From: Arcobacter cloacae
GTDB lineage: Bacteria > Campylobacterota > Campylobacteria > Campylobacterales > Arcobacteraceae
Assembly: GCF_013201935.1 (NCBI RefSeq)
Contig: NZ_CP053833.1
Coordinates: forward strand, 2,356,001 to 2,420,000
Reading direction: 5' to 3'
DNA: 64,000 nucleotides
Below are positions 56,716-64,000 of the stretch, in pieces. The position numbers and the translations under genes are program-made. How positions within the stretch are numbered: the first letter of the stretch is position 1; each line of letters starts with the position of its first letter. A model generated the notes under the pieces. It was not told the DNA's origin and did not search any database. It saw only the letters and a program-made list of their open reading frames with translations.

Positions 56716-58404
56716 TTGAGAAGTGATGAAGTAAAAAAAGGGTTTGATAGAACTCCTCATAGGTCATTATTAAGAGCAACTGGTTTAAAAGATGAAGATT
56801 TTGATAAACCATTTATTGGAGTTGCAAACTCTTTTATTGAGTTAATTCCTGGGCACTTTTTTTTAGATAAAGTATCAGCTATCATAAAAGAAGAGATAAA
56901 AGCAAATGGTTGTGTACCATTTGAATTCAATACAATTGGTGTTGATGATGGAATTGCGATGGGACATGATGGAATGTTATTTTCACTTCCTTCAAGAGAA
57001 TTGATTGCAAACTCTATTGAAACTGTTATGAATGCACATAAACTAGATGCGATGATTGCCATTCCAAACTGTGATAAAATCGTTCCAGGTATGATTATGG
57101 GAGCTTTAAGAGTAAATGTTCCAACTGTATTTGTATCAGGTGGACCTATGGAAAAAGGTTACACAAAAGATGGAACACCTATTGATTTAGCAACTGCATT
57201 TGAAGCTGTTGGGAAACATGAAGCTGGTGAAATGAGCGATGAAGAGCTAAAAGATATTGAGTGTAATGCATGTCCAAGTGGTGGGTCATGTTCAGGTATG
57301 TTTACAGCCAATTCTATGAACACACTTATGGAAGCAATGGGAATTGCACTTCCTGGAAATGGAACAATTTTAGCTTTAACTCCTGAAAGAGAAGAATTAT
57401 ATAGAAAAGCTGCTAGAAGAATTTGTGAAATTGCATTAGATGAAAAGCAAAGAGAAAAATATAAATTAAAAAATATTTTAAATGAAAATGCAGTTAGAAA
57501 TGCTTTTGCTGTTGATATGGCTATGGGTGGAAGTTCAAATACTGTATTACATATGTTAGCAATTGCTAAAGAAGCAGGTGTTAATTTTGAATTAAAAGAT
57601 ATTAATGCTATTTCAAAAAGAGTTTCACATATAGCAAAAATTTCTCCATCTTTATCTACTGTTCACATGGAAGATATTAATAAAGCTGGTGGAGTAAATG
57701 CTGTTATGAAAGAGATGACAAAAAGAGGTGATGATATTTTAATTGATAACCTTACAATCTCTGGAGAAACAACTTTAGAAAAAATCAAAGATTCTTATAT
57801 AAAAGATACAAATATTATTCACACTATTGATAATCCATATTCACAAGTTGGTGGATTAGCAATTTTATATGGTAACTTAGCAGAACAAGGTGCTGTTATT
57901 AAAACTGCTGGAATTACTGGAAGTAGAGTTTTCACTGGTAAAGCTGTTTGTTTTGATGGACAACCTGAGGCTATTAAAGGTATTGTTTCTGGAAAAGTAA
58001 AAGCTGGTGATGTTGTAGTTATCAGATATGAAGGACCAAAGGGAGGTCCAGGAATGCAAGAAATGTTGGCACCAACTTCTTTAATCATGGGAATGGGACT
58101 TGGAGATAAAGTAGCACTTATTACAGATGGAAGATTTAGTGGAGCTACAAGAGGAGCTTCTATTGGTCACGTAAGTCCTGAAGCAGCTGAGGGTGGAATG
58201 ATTGGTTTATTAAAAGATGGTGATGAAATTCATATCGATGTTGACCAATATATCTTATCTGTAAATTTATCTGATGAAGAAATAGCAAAAAGAAAAGCTG
58301 AATTTAAACCACTTAAGAAACCACTTAATTCTTCTTGGTTAGGTCAATATAGAGCACTTGTAACAAATGCAAGTAGTGGTGCTGTTTTAAAAACAGATTT
58401 ATAA
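56716..58404 (+). CDS. ilvD: Dihydroxy-acid dehydratase
   Basis: 562 residues from a TTG start. The iron-sulfur cysteines are in NCDKIVPG, and [20 protein letters not shown] supplies another signature. [19 protein letters not shown] and [20 protein letters not shown] are C-terminal motifs. It makes the 2-keto acid precursors of isoleucine and valine. It stands alone between the tRNA genes and htrA. Confidence 0.97.
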   Translation: MRSDEVKKGFDRTPHRSLLRATGLKDEDFDKPFIGVANSFIELIPGHFFLDKVSAIIKEEIKANGCVPFEFNTIGVDDGIAMGHDGMLFSLPSRELIANSIETVMNAHKLDAMIAIPNCDKIVPGMIMGALRVNVPTVFVSGGPMEKGYTKDGTPIDLATAFEAVGKHEAGEMSDEELKDIECNACPSGGSCSGMFTANSMNTLMEAMGIALPGNGTILALTPEREELYRKAARRICEIALDEKQREKYKLKNILNENAVRNAFAVDMAMGGSSNTVLHMLAIAKEAGVNFELKDINAISKRVSHIAKISPSLSTVHMEDINKAGGVNAVMKEMTKRGDDILIDNLTISGETTLEKIKDSYIKDTNIIHTIDNPYSQVGGLAILYGNLAEQGAVIKTAGITGSRVFTGKAVCFDGQPEAIKGIVSGKVKAGDVVVIRYEGPKGGPGMQEMLAPTSLIMGMGLGDKVALITDGRFSGATRGASIGHVSPEAAEGGMIGLLKDGDEIHIDVDQYILSVNLSDEEIAKRKAEFKPLKKPLNSSWLGQYRALVTNASSGAVLKTDL

Positions 58405-58407
58405 TGA

Positions 58408-58433
58408 TTAAATAGGGATTTTCCCCTATTTAA
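58408..58433 (+). terminator. Terminator after ilvD
   Basis: TTAAATAGGG (58408-58417) pairs with CCCTATTTAA (58424-58433). The following sequence is T-rich but interrupted by A. Confidence 0.65.
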
Positions 58434-58481
58434 TTAACTATTTATTAACTTTTTATTGGAAAATAGTTTACTCTTATACTT

Positions 58482-58498
58482 TATAATGTCGGTATAAT
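58482..58498 (+). promoter_or_regulatory. Tandem -10 boxes ahead of htrA
   Basis: TATAAT occurs at 58482-58487 and at 58493-58498, both on the + strand and 22-37 bases before the GTG start of htrA. AAAAAGGA (58505-58512) is the ribosome-binding site. Confidence 0.55.
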
Positions 58499-58519
58499 AA
58501 ATTCAAAAAGGATATAAAA

Positions 58520-59941
58520 GTGAAGAAAAAACTTTTACTAATTTCTACGCTAATTGCAACTCAATTGTTTGCAAAAACTATAGATTTTGAAATGATGGAA
58601 AAAAATCCAACAAGAATAGCTCCAAATTCAACTAATGAGATTTTGTCTTTCAATAGCAGTGTAAAAGATTCTGTAAACTCTATTGTTAATATTTCTGCTA
58701 AAAGACATGTGGATACGGGCTTAGATACTTTACCTTTACAAATGTTTAACGATCCATTTTTCAAAAGATTTTTTGGTGATCAATTTGGAAATCAATTCAA
58801 ACAAAATAGAGTTCAAAGATCTTTAGGTTCAGGTGTAGTCGTTTCAAAAGATGGTTACATCGTTACAAATAATCATGTAGTTGAAAATGCTGAAGAGATA
58901 ACTGTAACAATAGGTGATGATACAACAGAATATAATGCAAAACTTATCGGGCGAGATGCAGATAGTGATATTGCTGTAATAAAGATTGATTCTGATGTGA
59001 AATTAACTCCTATTAAACTTGGGGATTCAAATAGTTTGATGGTTGGTGATGTTATTTTTGCTATTGGAAATCCATTTGGAGTTGGGAGTACAGTAACTCA
59101 AGGAATTATTTCAGCTTTAAATAAAAATAAAGTTGGAATAAATAGATATGAAAACTATATTCAAACTGATGCTTCTATAAATCCTGGAAATTCTGGTGGT
59201 GCGTTGGTTGATAGCCGTGGAGCTTTAATTGGAATTAATACAGCTATTATTTCAAAAAGTGGTGGTAATAATGGGATTGGATTTGCAATTCCTGTTGCGA
59301 TGGTTAAAGATGTTGTTGAAAAACTTGTAGCAGATGGAAAAGTAACAAGAGGTTATTTAGGTGTTGCTATTGGTGAATTAGATAATGACTTATCAAAAGT
59401 TTACAAAAGAAAAGAAGGTGCTTTAGTTTTAGATATATCACCTGAAACTCCTGCAGCTAAAGGTGGTTTAAAAAGAGGAGATTTAATCTATTCTATAAAT
59501 GATAAAGCTATAAAAGATAGAAATTCTTTACAAAATACAATCGCATCATTTCCACCTGATGAAAAAATCAAATTAGGTGTTGAAAGAGATGGTAAAGATA
59601 TCTCTGTGGATATAGTCTTAGGAGATAGATCAAGTTTAGTTCAAATTCAGTCTGATAACAATACTTTCCTTGGTGGTTTAAAACTAAGTGTAATTGACTC
59701 TCAATTACAAAAACAATTTAGATTACCAGCTGATTCAAGTGGAATACTAATTTCAGATGTAGAGCCAAAGTCAAATGCTGAAAAAGTTGGTTTCCAAGCT
59801 GGTGATATTATAGTTCAAATTGAAGATGTAGAGATTAAAAACTTTACAAATATAGAAACAGCTTTAAAAAAGTATAATAAGAAATATAAAAGAGTTTATG
59901 TAAATAGATATGGTCAAACTATTCTATTTGTAATTCAATAA
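58520..59941 (+). CDS. htrA: Periplasmic serine protease/chaperone HtrA (DegP family)
   Basis: 473 residues from a GTG start. The signal peptide ends at about residue 18 (TQLFAK). The trypsin-like domain holds the triad His119 (TNNHVV), Asp150 (DADSDIAVI) and Ser225 (NPGNSGGALV). Two PDZ domains follow (from about 265 and 370). HtrA degrades or refolds misfolded periplasmic proteins. The two-component pair downstream probably responds to related stress, as in the C. jejuni htrA-racR-racS order I recall. Confidence 0.96.
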   Translation: MKKKLLLISTLIATQLFAKTIDFEMMEKNPTRIAPNSTNEILSFNSSVKDSVNSIVNISAKRHVDTGLDTLPLQMFNDPFFKRFFGDQFGNQFKQNRVQRSLGSGVVVSKDGYIVTNNHVVENAEEITVTIGDDTTEYNAKLIGRDADSDIAVIKIDSDVKLTPIKLGDSNSLMVGDVIFAIGNPFGVGSTVTQGIISALNKNKVGINRYENYIQTDASINPGNSGGALVDSRGALIGINTAIISKSGGNNGIGFAIPVAMVKDVVEKLVADGKVTRGYLGVAIGELDNDLSKVYKRKEGALVLDISPETPAAKGGLKRGDLIYSINDKAIKDRNSLQNTIASFPPDEKIKLGVERDGKDISVDIVLGDRSSLVQIQSDNNTFLGGLKLSVIDSQLQKQFRLPADSSGILISDVEPKSNAEKVGFQAGDIIVQIEDVEIKNFTNIETALKKYNKKYKRVYVNRYGQTILFVIQ

Positions 59942-59953
59942 AAAGGATTTCCC

Positions 59954-60631
59954 ATTATTAAAGTACTTATGATTGAAGATGATTTAGAATTAGCTCAAAT
60001 CATCACTGATTATTTAAAATCATTTGATATCGAAGTTATTAACACAGATAGTCCATATAATGGACTATCTATGCTTAATGTACATAAAGATTATCAACTA
60101 ATAATTTTGGATTTAACCCTTCCTGAAATTGATGGTTTAGAACTTATTCCAAAAATAAGAGAAAAATCTAATATTCCAATTATTATAAGTTCAGCAAGAG
60201 ATGATATTTTGGACAAAGTTATGGGATTAGAAAGAGGTGCAGATGACTATCTTCCAAAGCCATATAATCCAAGAGAACTTCAAGCAAGAATCAAAACTAT
60301 ACTAAAAAGAGTTGATCTACAAAATGAGCCTAAAAAAACTGAACAAAATTCACTTTTTGAAGTGAGAGAAGATGATATGCAAATACTTTTCAAAGGTGTT
60401 GCTTTAACTCTTACTTTAGCTGAATATGATATTTTAAAACTACTAATTCAAAGAAATCATGGTGTTGTTGCAAGGGAAGATTTTATTTACGCAAGTGATA
60501 ATATAGAAGATGAATCTTCACTTAAAAATATTGATGTAATTATTTCAAGAATTAGAACTAAACTATCAAAAATTGATGATACTCAAACTTATATTAAATC
60601 AGTAAGAGGTATTGGATATCAGTTAATATGA
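59954..60631 (+). CDS. OmpR-family response regulator with an apparent ATT start (RacR/ArsR-like)
   Basis: The first ATG, at 59969, would remove the conserved first strand. Extending to ATT at 59954 gives IIKVLMIEDD, restoring the usual K-V-L-x-I-E-D-D start and placing the phosphorylated aspartate at residue 53 (LIILDLTLPEIDG), as in PhoB. AAAGGA (59942-59947) lies six bases before that ATT; no ATG, GTG or TTG fits. The receiver domain is followed by a winged-helix DNA-binding domain (about 130-225). The ATG of the kinase gene overlaps its stop by four bases. Confidence 0.9.
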   Translation: MIKVLMIEDDLELAQIITDYLKSFDIEVINTDSPYNGLSMLNVHKDYQLIILDLTLPEIDGLELIPKIREKSNIPIIISSARDDILDKVMGLERGADDYLPKPYNPRELQARIKTILKRVDLQNEPKKTEQNSLFEVREDDMQILFKGVALTLTLAEYDILKLLIQRNHGVVAREDFIYASDNIEDESSLKNIDVIISRIRTKLSKIDDTQTYIKSVRGIGYQLI

Positions 60632-61851
60632 TAAAAAATATCTCTATTTCTACTTTTGTAAATATCATATTTACATTAGCTTTTATCTCTATTTTTATAA
60701 CTTTTGCAATGTTTATCAATTATGATAAACAAAAACATGAACTTTCACTTCAAAATAGATATGAATTGATTGCTGAAAATTTTTTGAGTACCTTTCAAAA
60801 CCATCCAACTTTTGAAACTTTACTTGCTTTATATAAAAAATTTCAAGTTATACCTATTGAAGAGAGAGAAAAAAAACTTGAAATAATAAAAAATGCCCAA
60901 GAATTAACAATAACACAAAATTTTTTAGGAACATATAGAGTTTATAAATATAATGACGTTTACTATATTTATGTACAACAATTTGGCTATAACGTTATGT
61001 TAAAAGACTCTACAAATCACAACTATAGTATGGCTTTTATTGTCATTGGATTTACAATATCATTATTTACTTTTTTGTTTTTATATGAAATTTTAAAAAG
61101 GAAATTACATCCACTAAAAGTACTAAATAAACAACTTATAGCATTTTCAAATGGAAATAAAGATATAAAACTAAACTATACAAGTAACGATGAAATAGGA
61201 ACTATTGCAAAAAGTTTTAATGAAGCTATAAATATTATAAATAATCAATCAAAATCAAAAGATTTATTTATGCGAAATATGATGCATGAATTAAAAACTC
61301 CTATTACAAAAGCTATGTTTATTGCTGAAACTTTAAATGATGATAACAAAAGAGAGTCTTTACAAAGAGCGTTTAAAAGAATGGACGATATCATCAAAGA
61401 ATTAGCAACGGTTGAAAAACTAACTTCTAAAAATACTATGATTTTTAAAGAAGAGAGCTCTTTTTTCAAAATATACACAAAAACTTTAGATTTAATGATG
61501 GTAAATCCTGAGAATATCGCTGCTAAAATTAAGGATTTTAAATTTGAAGTTGATACTTATATGATGTCTATTGCTTTAAAAAATCTTATAGATAATGCTA
61601 TAAAATTCTCACCAAATAAAAAAGCAATTATAAATGCTTCAAAAGAGAAAATAGAAATTAGTTCTTTAGGAGAGCCTTTAAGTCATGAACTTTCTTATTA
61701 TACAGAGGCCTTTTCACAAGAAGAAAAAAGAAGTGATGGTTTTGGATTAGGACTTTATATCGTAAAAACTGTTGTAAACTTGCATGGATTTAAACTAGAA
61801 TATAAATATGAAGGTGGAAGAAATTACTTCATCATAAATATGGTGAAATAA
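60628..61851 (+). CDS. Sensor histidine kinase, RacS/ArsS-like
   Basis: 407 residues. Two membrane helices (about 9-30 and 135-153) flank a periplasmic sensor of about 100 residues, followed by a HAMP-like segment. The phosphorylated His220 is in MMHELKTPITKAM, the N box in LIDNAIKFSP and the G box in FGLGLYIVKTVV. It should phosphorylate the response regulator encoded just upstream. The resemblance to Helicobacter ArsS and Campylobacter RacS is by domain layout and gene order. Confidence 0.9.
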   Translation: MIKNISISTFVNIIFTLAFISIFITFAMFINYDKQKHELSLQNRYELIAENFLSTFQNHPTFETLLALYKKFQVIPIEEREKKLEIIKNAQELTITQNFLGTYRVYKYNDVYYIYVQQFGYNVMLKDSTNHNYSMAFIVIGFTISLFTFLFLYEILKRKLHPLKVLNKQLIAFSNGNKDIKLNYTSNDEIGTIAKSFNEAINIINNQSKSKDLFMRNMMHELKTPITKAMFIAETLNDDNKRESLQRAFKRMDDIIKELATVEKLTSKNTMIFKEESSFFKIYTKTLDLMMVNPENIAAKIKDFKFEVDTYMMSIALKNLIDNAIKFSPNKKAIINASKEKIEISSLGEPLSHELSYYTEAFSQEEKRSDGFGLGLYIVKTVVNLHGFKLEYKYEGGRNYFIINMVK

Positions 61852-61864
61852 CTCTTCTTTGAAT

Positions 61865-62287
61865 CTAAGACCTTACGTCTTTCATAACTTCAAACCAATT
61901 TGTATTGAAGTTCTTTTTTATATATTTAACCCTATGGGGCACTATACAGAGCGAACAATTTTGATGAATATAATCTTCACCAATATACTGACTTCCATCC
62001 CTTGAATTTATATTACAAACAGAATATAGAGTCTTTCCATCTGCTGTTTTTTCAAATCCTTCATCTTTAAATCTAAAATTTGGACAAGCACACAAATAAC
62101 AATTTAAATCTTCCATATCGTGGCATTTTTTATTATCTTTATAAAGTGGACAAAAATCTGGTTCATTTTTTACCATATTTTCAAATTTAAAATACTCAAT
62201 AATCTCATCTTTTGATTTATTTGTTAATTTTTTCATTACATTTGCGTGTAGTTCTCCTTGTTTTAAAAACCACTCCTCATAAGTCAT
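61865..62287 (-). CDS. Cysteine-rich small-domain protein beside the cobalamin gene
   Basis: 140 residues with nine cysteines. The clusters DFCPLYKDNKKCHDMEDLNCYLCACPNFRF and QNCSLCIVPHRVKYI look like the cysteine-rich small domain (PF04071-type) found with cobalamin synthesis genes, probably binding zinc or a cluster. It follows cobD/cbiB and overlaps its end by four bases. Its reaction is not known. Confidence 0.7.
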   Translation of the reverse strand: MTYEEWFLKQGELHANVMKKLTNKSKDEIIEYFKFENMVKNEPDFCPLYKDNKKCHDMEDLNCYLCACPNFRFKDEGFEKTADGKTLYSVCNINSRDGSQYIGEDYIHQNCSLCIVPHRVKYIKKNFNTNWFEVMKDVRS

Positions 62288-63243
62288 ACTAAAACTCCTA
62301 AAATTAATACAATAATTATAAATATATCTAAACGATTTCTAAGCCCTAAAGCTTTTAAAACATCGCTATTTTCTATATTTTCTTTTCCATCTCCAAAAAA
62401 AGGTTTATTTTTTATCTTTCCAAAATAAGAAGTTGGACCGCCTAGTTTAACATTTATAGCTAGTGCAAAAGCTGATATTGGATAACCTGCATTTATGCTT
62501 TCATGTTTTTTTCCATATTTTCTAAACTCTAAAAATGCTTTTTTACTAAAAAATAGTAAAGCTATTAAAATAGCTGTAATTCTTGAAGGAATAAAATTTG
62601 CAACATCGTCAAGTCTAGCAGAGAATTTACCAAATCTTTCATATTTTTCATTTCTATATCCAACCATAGAATCAAGGGTATTTATAGCTTTATAAATAAA
62701 CGCTCCAACTATTCCAAAACATAAAAGATAAAAAAGTGGTGCAATTACTCCATCACTTAGGTTTTCAGCATAAGTTTCAATAGCGGCTTTATTTATTTGA
62801 CTATCATTTAAATCTGATGTATCACGACTAACTAACATAGAAATTTTTAGTTTTTTTTCTTCTAAACTTTCACTTGTTACAACCTCTTTTACACTATCAT
62901 AAAGCATTTTAGAAGCCATTGTAAATGATGCTAAAAATCCTTGAACAAAAATATTATCAAACAAAGATAAAAAATATGAGATTATAAAAACTATAAATAA
63001 AAGAGAAATTGTTAAAATAAAACCTCTAAAAACAGAATCCTTATAAAACTTCTTTTGAAACCAAGAGATATAATTTCCCATCAAAATAATCGGATGTTTA
63101 AAAAACTTAACTTCCTCATACTCTTTAAAAATCCTATCTAAAATATATGCTATCAAAGCTACTTCATAAAACATTGAACTTACAAATTTCCTATCTTTAA
63201 ATTTTTTATTAGTGATATAATGAATCAATTGAAATAGTATCAT
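62284..63243 (-). CDS. cobD: Adenosylcobinamide-phosphate synthase
   Basis: 319 residues, several membrane helices. YAENLSDGVIAPLFYLLCFGIVGAFIYKAINTLDSMVGYRNEKYERFGKFSARLDD-type residues (positions about 165-215) are the CbiB/CobD signature, joined by AGYPISAFALAINVKLGG. The enzyme joins aminopropanol phosphate to cobyric acid in cobalamin synthesis. Family members usually start near MFYEVALIAYILDRIF, which is residue 24 here (ATG at 63174). The longer start at 63243 has no better ribosome-binding site. Confidence 0.9.
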   Translation of the reverse strand: MILFQLIHYITNKKFKDRKFVSSMFYEVALIAYILDRIFKEYEEVKFFKHPIILMGNYISWFQKKFYKDSVFRGFILTISLLFIVFIISYFLSLFDNIFVQGFLASFTMASKMLYDSVKEVVTSESLEEKKLKISMLVSRDTSDLNDSQINKAAIETYAENLSDGVIAPLFYLLCFGIVGAFIYKAINTLDSMVGYRNEKYERFGKFSARLDDVANFIPSRITAILIALLFFSKKAFLEFRKYGKKHESINAGYPISAFALAINVKLGGPTSYFGKIKNKPFFGDGKENIENSDVLKALGLRNRLDIFIIIVLILGVLV

Positions 63244-63265
63244 TACTTTATTAAAAGGAGTTCAA

Positions 63266-64000
63266 GTGAAAGTACTACTAACAGGCTCTACTGGATATAT
63301 TGGAAGGAGATTAAAACAAATACTTTTAAATGATGAAAATATAGAATTAAAACTTCTTGTTCGAAATAAAAAAAGTGTAACTACTTTAGATAAAAACGTT
63401 ACTATCATACAAGGGGATACTTTTGATAAAGAGAGTTTGAAAGAAGCCTTAAAAGATGTAGAAGTTGCTTATTATTTGATTCACTCTTTAAGTAATGAAA
63501 ACTATAAAGACCTAGATAAAATCTCTGCTCAAAACTTTCTAGATGTCGCAAATGAGTGTGGAGTAAAAAGAATCATTTATCTTGGTGGTCTTGGAGTTAA
63601 AAATGAAAATACAAGTGAACATTTATTAAGTCGAATCGAAACGGGAGAAATATTAAGCTCAAATAAAAATGTTCAAACTATTTGGTTTAGAGCTGGTGTA
63701 ATAATAGGTTCTGGAAGTGCAAGTTTTGAAATTATTAGAAATTTAACTGAAAAACTTCCAATTATGACAACTCCAAAATGGGTAGATACAAAAGCTCAAC
63801 CAATCGCTGTAAGTGATGTTTTATCATATTTACACAATGGTTTATATTTGGAAAAAAAAGAAAATTTGATTGTTGATATTGGAAGTGAACAACTAAGTTA
63901 TAAAAATATGATGTTAAAAACTGCAAAGGTTTTGGGTTTAAAAAGATATTTGATTACCTTACCATTTATGAGTATAAATCTCTCTTCTTATTGGCTAAAT
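63266..64000 (+). CDS. NAD(P)-binding epimerase/dehydrogenase-like protein, 5' part
   Basis: The GTG start at 63266 has AAAAGGAG upstream, and the frame is open to the end of the window (245 codons). VLLTGSTGYIGRRLKQILL is a Rossmann NAD(P)-binding loop, followed by DVEVAYYLIHSL and RIIYLGGLGVKNE, typical of atypical short-chain dehydrogenases (YbjT-like, often with a C-terminal DUF2867 domain). The substrate is unknown, and the C-terminus lies outside the window. Confidence 0.85.
   Translation, partial: MKVLLTGSTGYIGRRLKQILLNDENIELKLLVRNKKSVTTLDKNVTIIQGDTFDKESLKEALKDVEVAYYLIHSLSNENYKDLDKISAQNFLDVANECGVKRIIYLGGLGVKNENTSEHLLSRIETGEILSSNKNVQTIWFRAGVIIGSGSASFEIIRNLTEKLPIMTTPKWVDTKAQPIAVSDVLSYLHNGLYLEKKENLIVDIGSEQLSYKNMMLKTAKVLGLKRYLITLPFMSINLSSYWLN

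Overview
The window is AT-rich, densely packed bacterial chromosome that looks like Campylobacterota, most probably the Arcobacteraceae (Arcobacter/Aliarcobacter group). This is a family-level inference. It rests on a ccoNOQP operon followed by a DUF4006-type gene, an htrA-racR-racS-like locus, a ctpA/purC/purS/purQ/SH3-protein/plsC/crcB block, a gapA-pgk-tpiA-fabI block and lysA-pheA-hisC. All of these resemble gene orders I recall from Campylobacter and relatives. No phage, insertion sequence, rRNA operon or CRISPR array was seen.

Layout. 1-216 is the tail of an outer-membrane barrel. 327-1519 is a small accessory island of two toxin-antitoxin modules, each preceded by the same repeat-plus-promoter block, with a third repeat head behind. 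1592-3418 holds a cytochrome c and prfB. 3424-10596 is the cbb3 oxidase cluster read leftward (ccoN, O, Q, P, a DUF4006-type protein, an unlisted 30-residue peptide, a TPM protein, a FixH-like protein) ending in an addB-like nuclease. 10758-20519 carries smpB, ispE, truB, a UvrD-type helicase, a LysR regulator, a radical SAM protein, purF, dapB, trxB and trxA. 20696-31616 holds alaS, envelope proteins, two tandem NlpC/P60 lipoproteins, three transporter-like proteins, a Maf protein and a cytochrome c peroxidase.

31805-41017 is a leftward metabolic run (dxs, hisC, pheA, lysA, a large nested hairpin, fabI, tpiA, pgk, gapA). 41108-52513 carries nadD-rsfS, argS with a 39-residue peptide, tatA, crcB, plsC, an SH3 protein, purQ, purS, purC, ctpA, a YfgM-like/BamB-like pair, truD and a DksA-like factor. 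52704-55752 is a four-gene operon of a small anchored protein with an apparent ATT start, an FtsX-type permease, a LolD-type ATPase and an eight-helix membrane protein with three cysteine motifs on one face. 55798-64000 has an acidic lipoprotein, tRNA-Cys, tRNA-Ser and tRNA-Leu, ilvD, htrA, a two-component pair, a cysteine-rich protein with cobD/cbiB, and the start of an NAD(P)-binding protein.

How the genes work together. The genes fit a microaerobic respiratory lifestyle: high-affinity cbb3 oxidase, cytochrome c peroxidase, thioredoxin system and periplasmic quality control by HtrA with a neighbouring sensor-regulator pair. The most novel-looking material is the 52704-55752 operon, the use of ATT as a probable start codon in two genes, the repeat-delimited toxin-antitoxin island, the nested hairpin after fabI, and the very small membrane peptides at 6974-7066 and 41991-42110.
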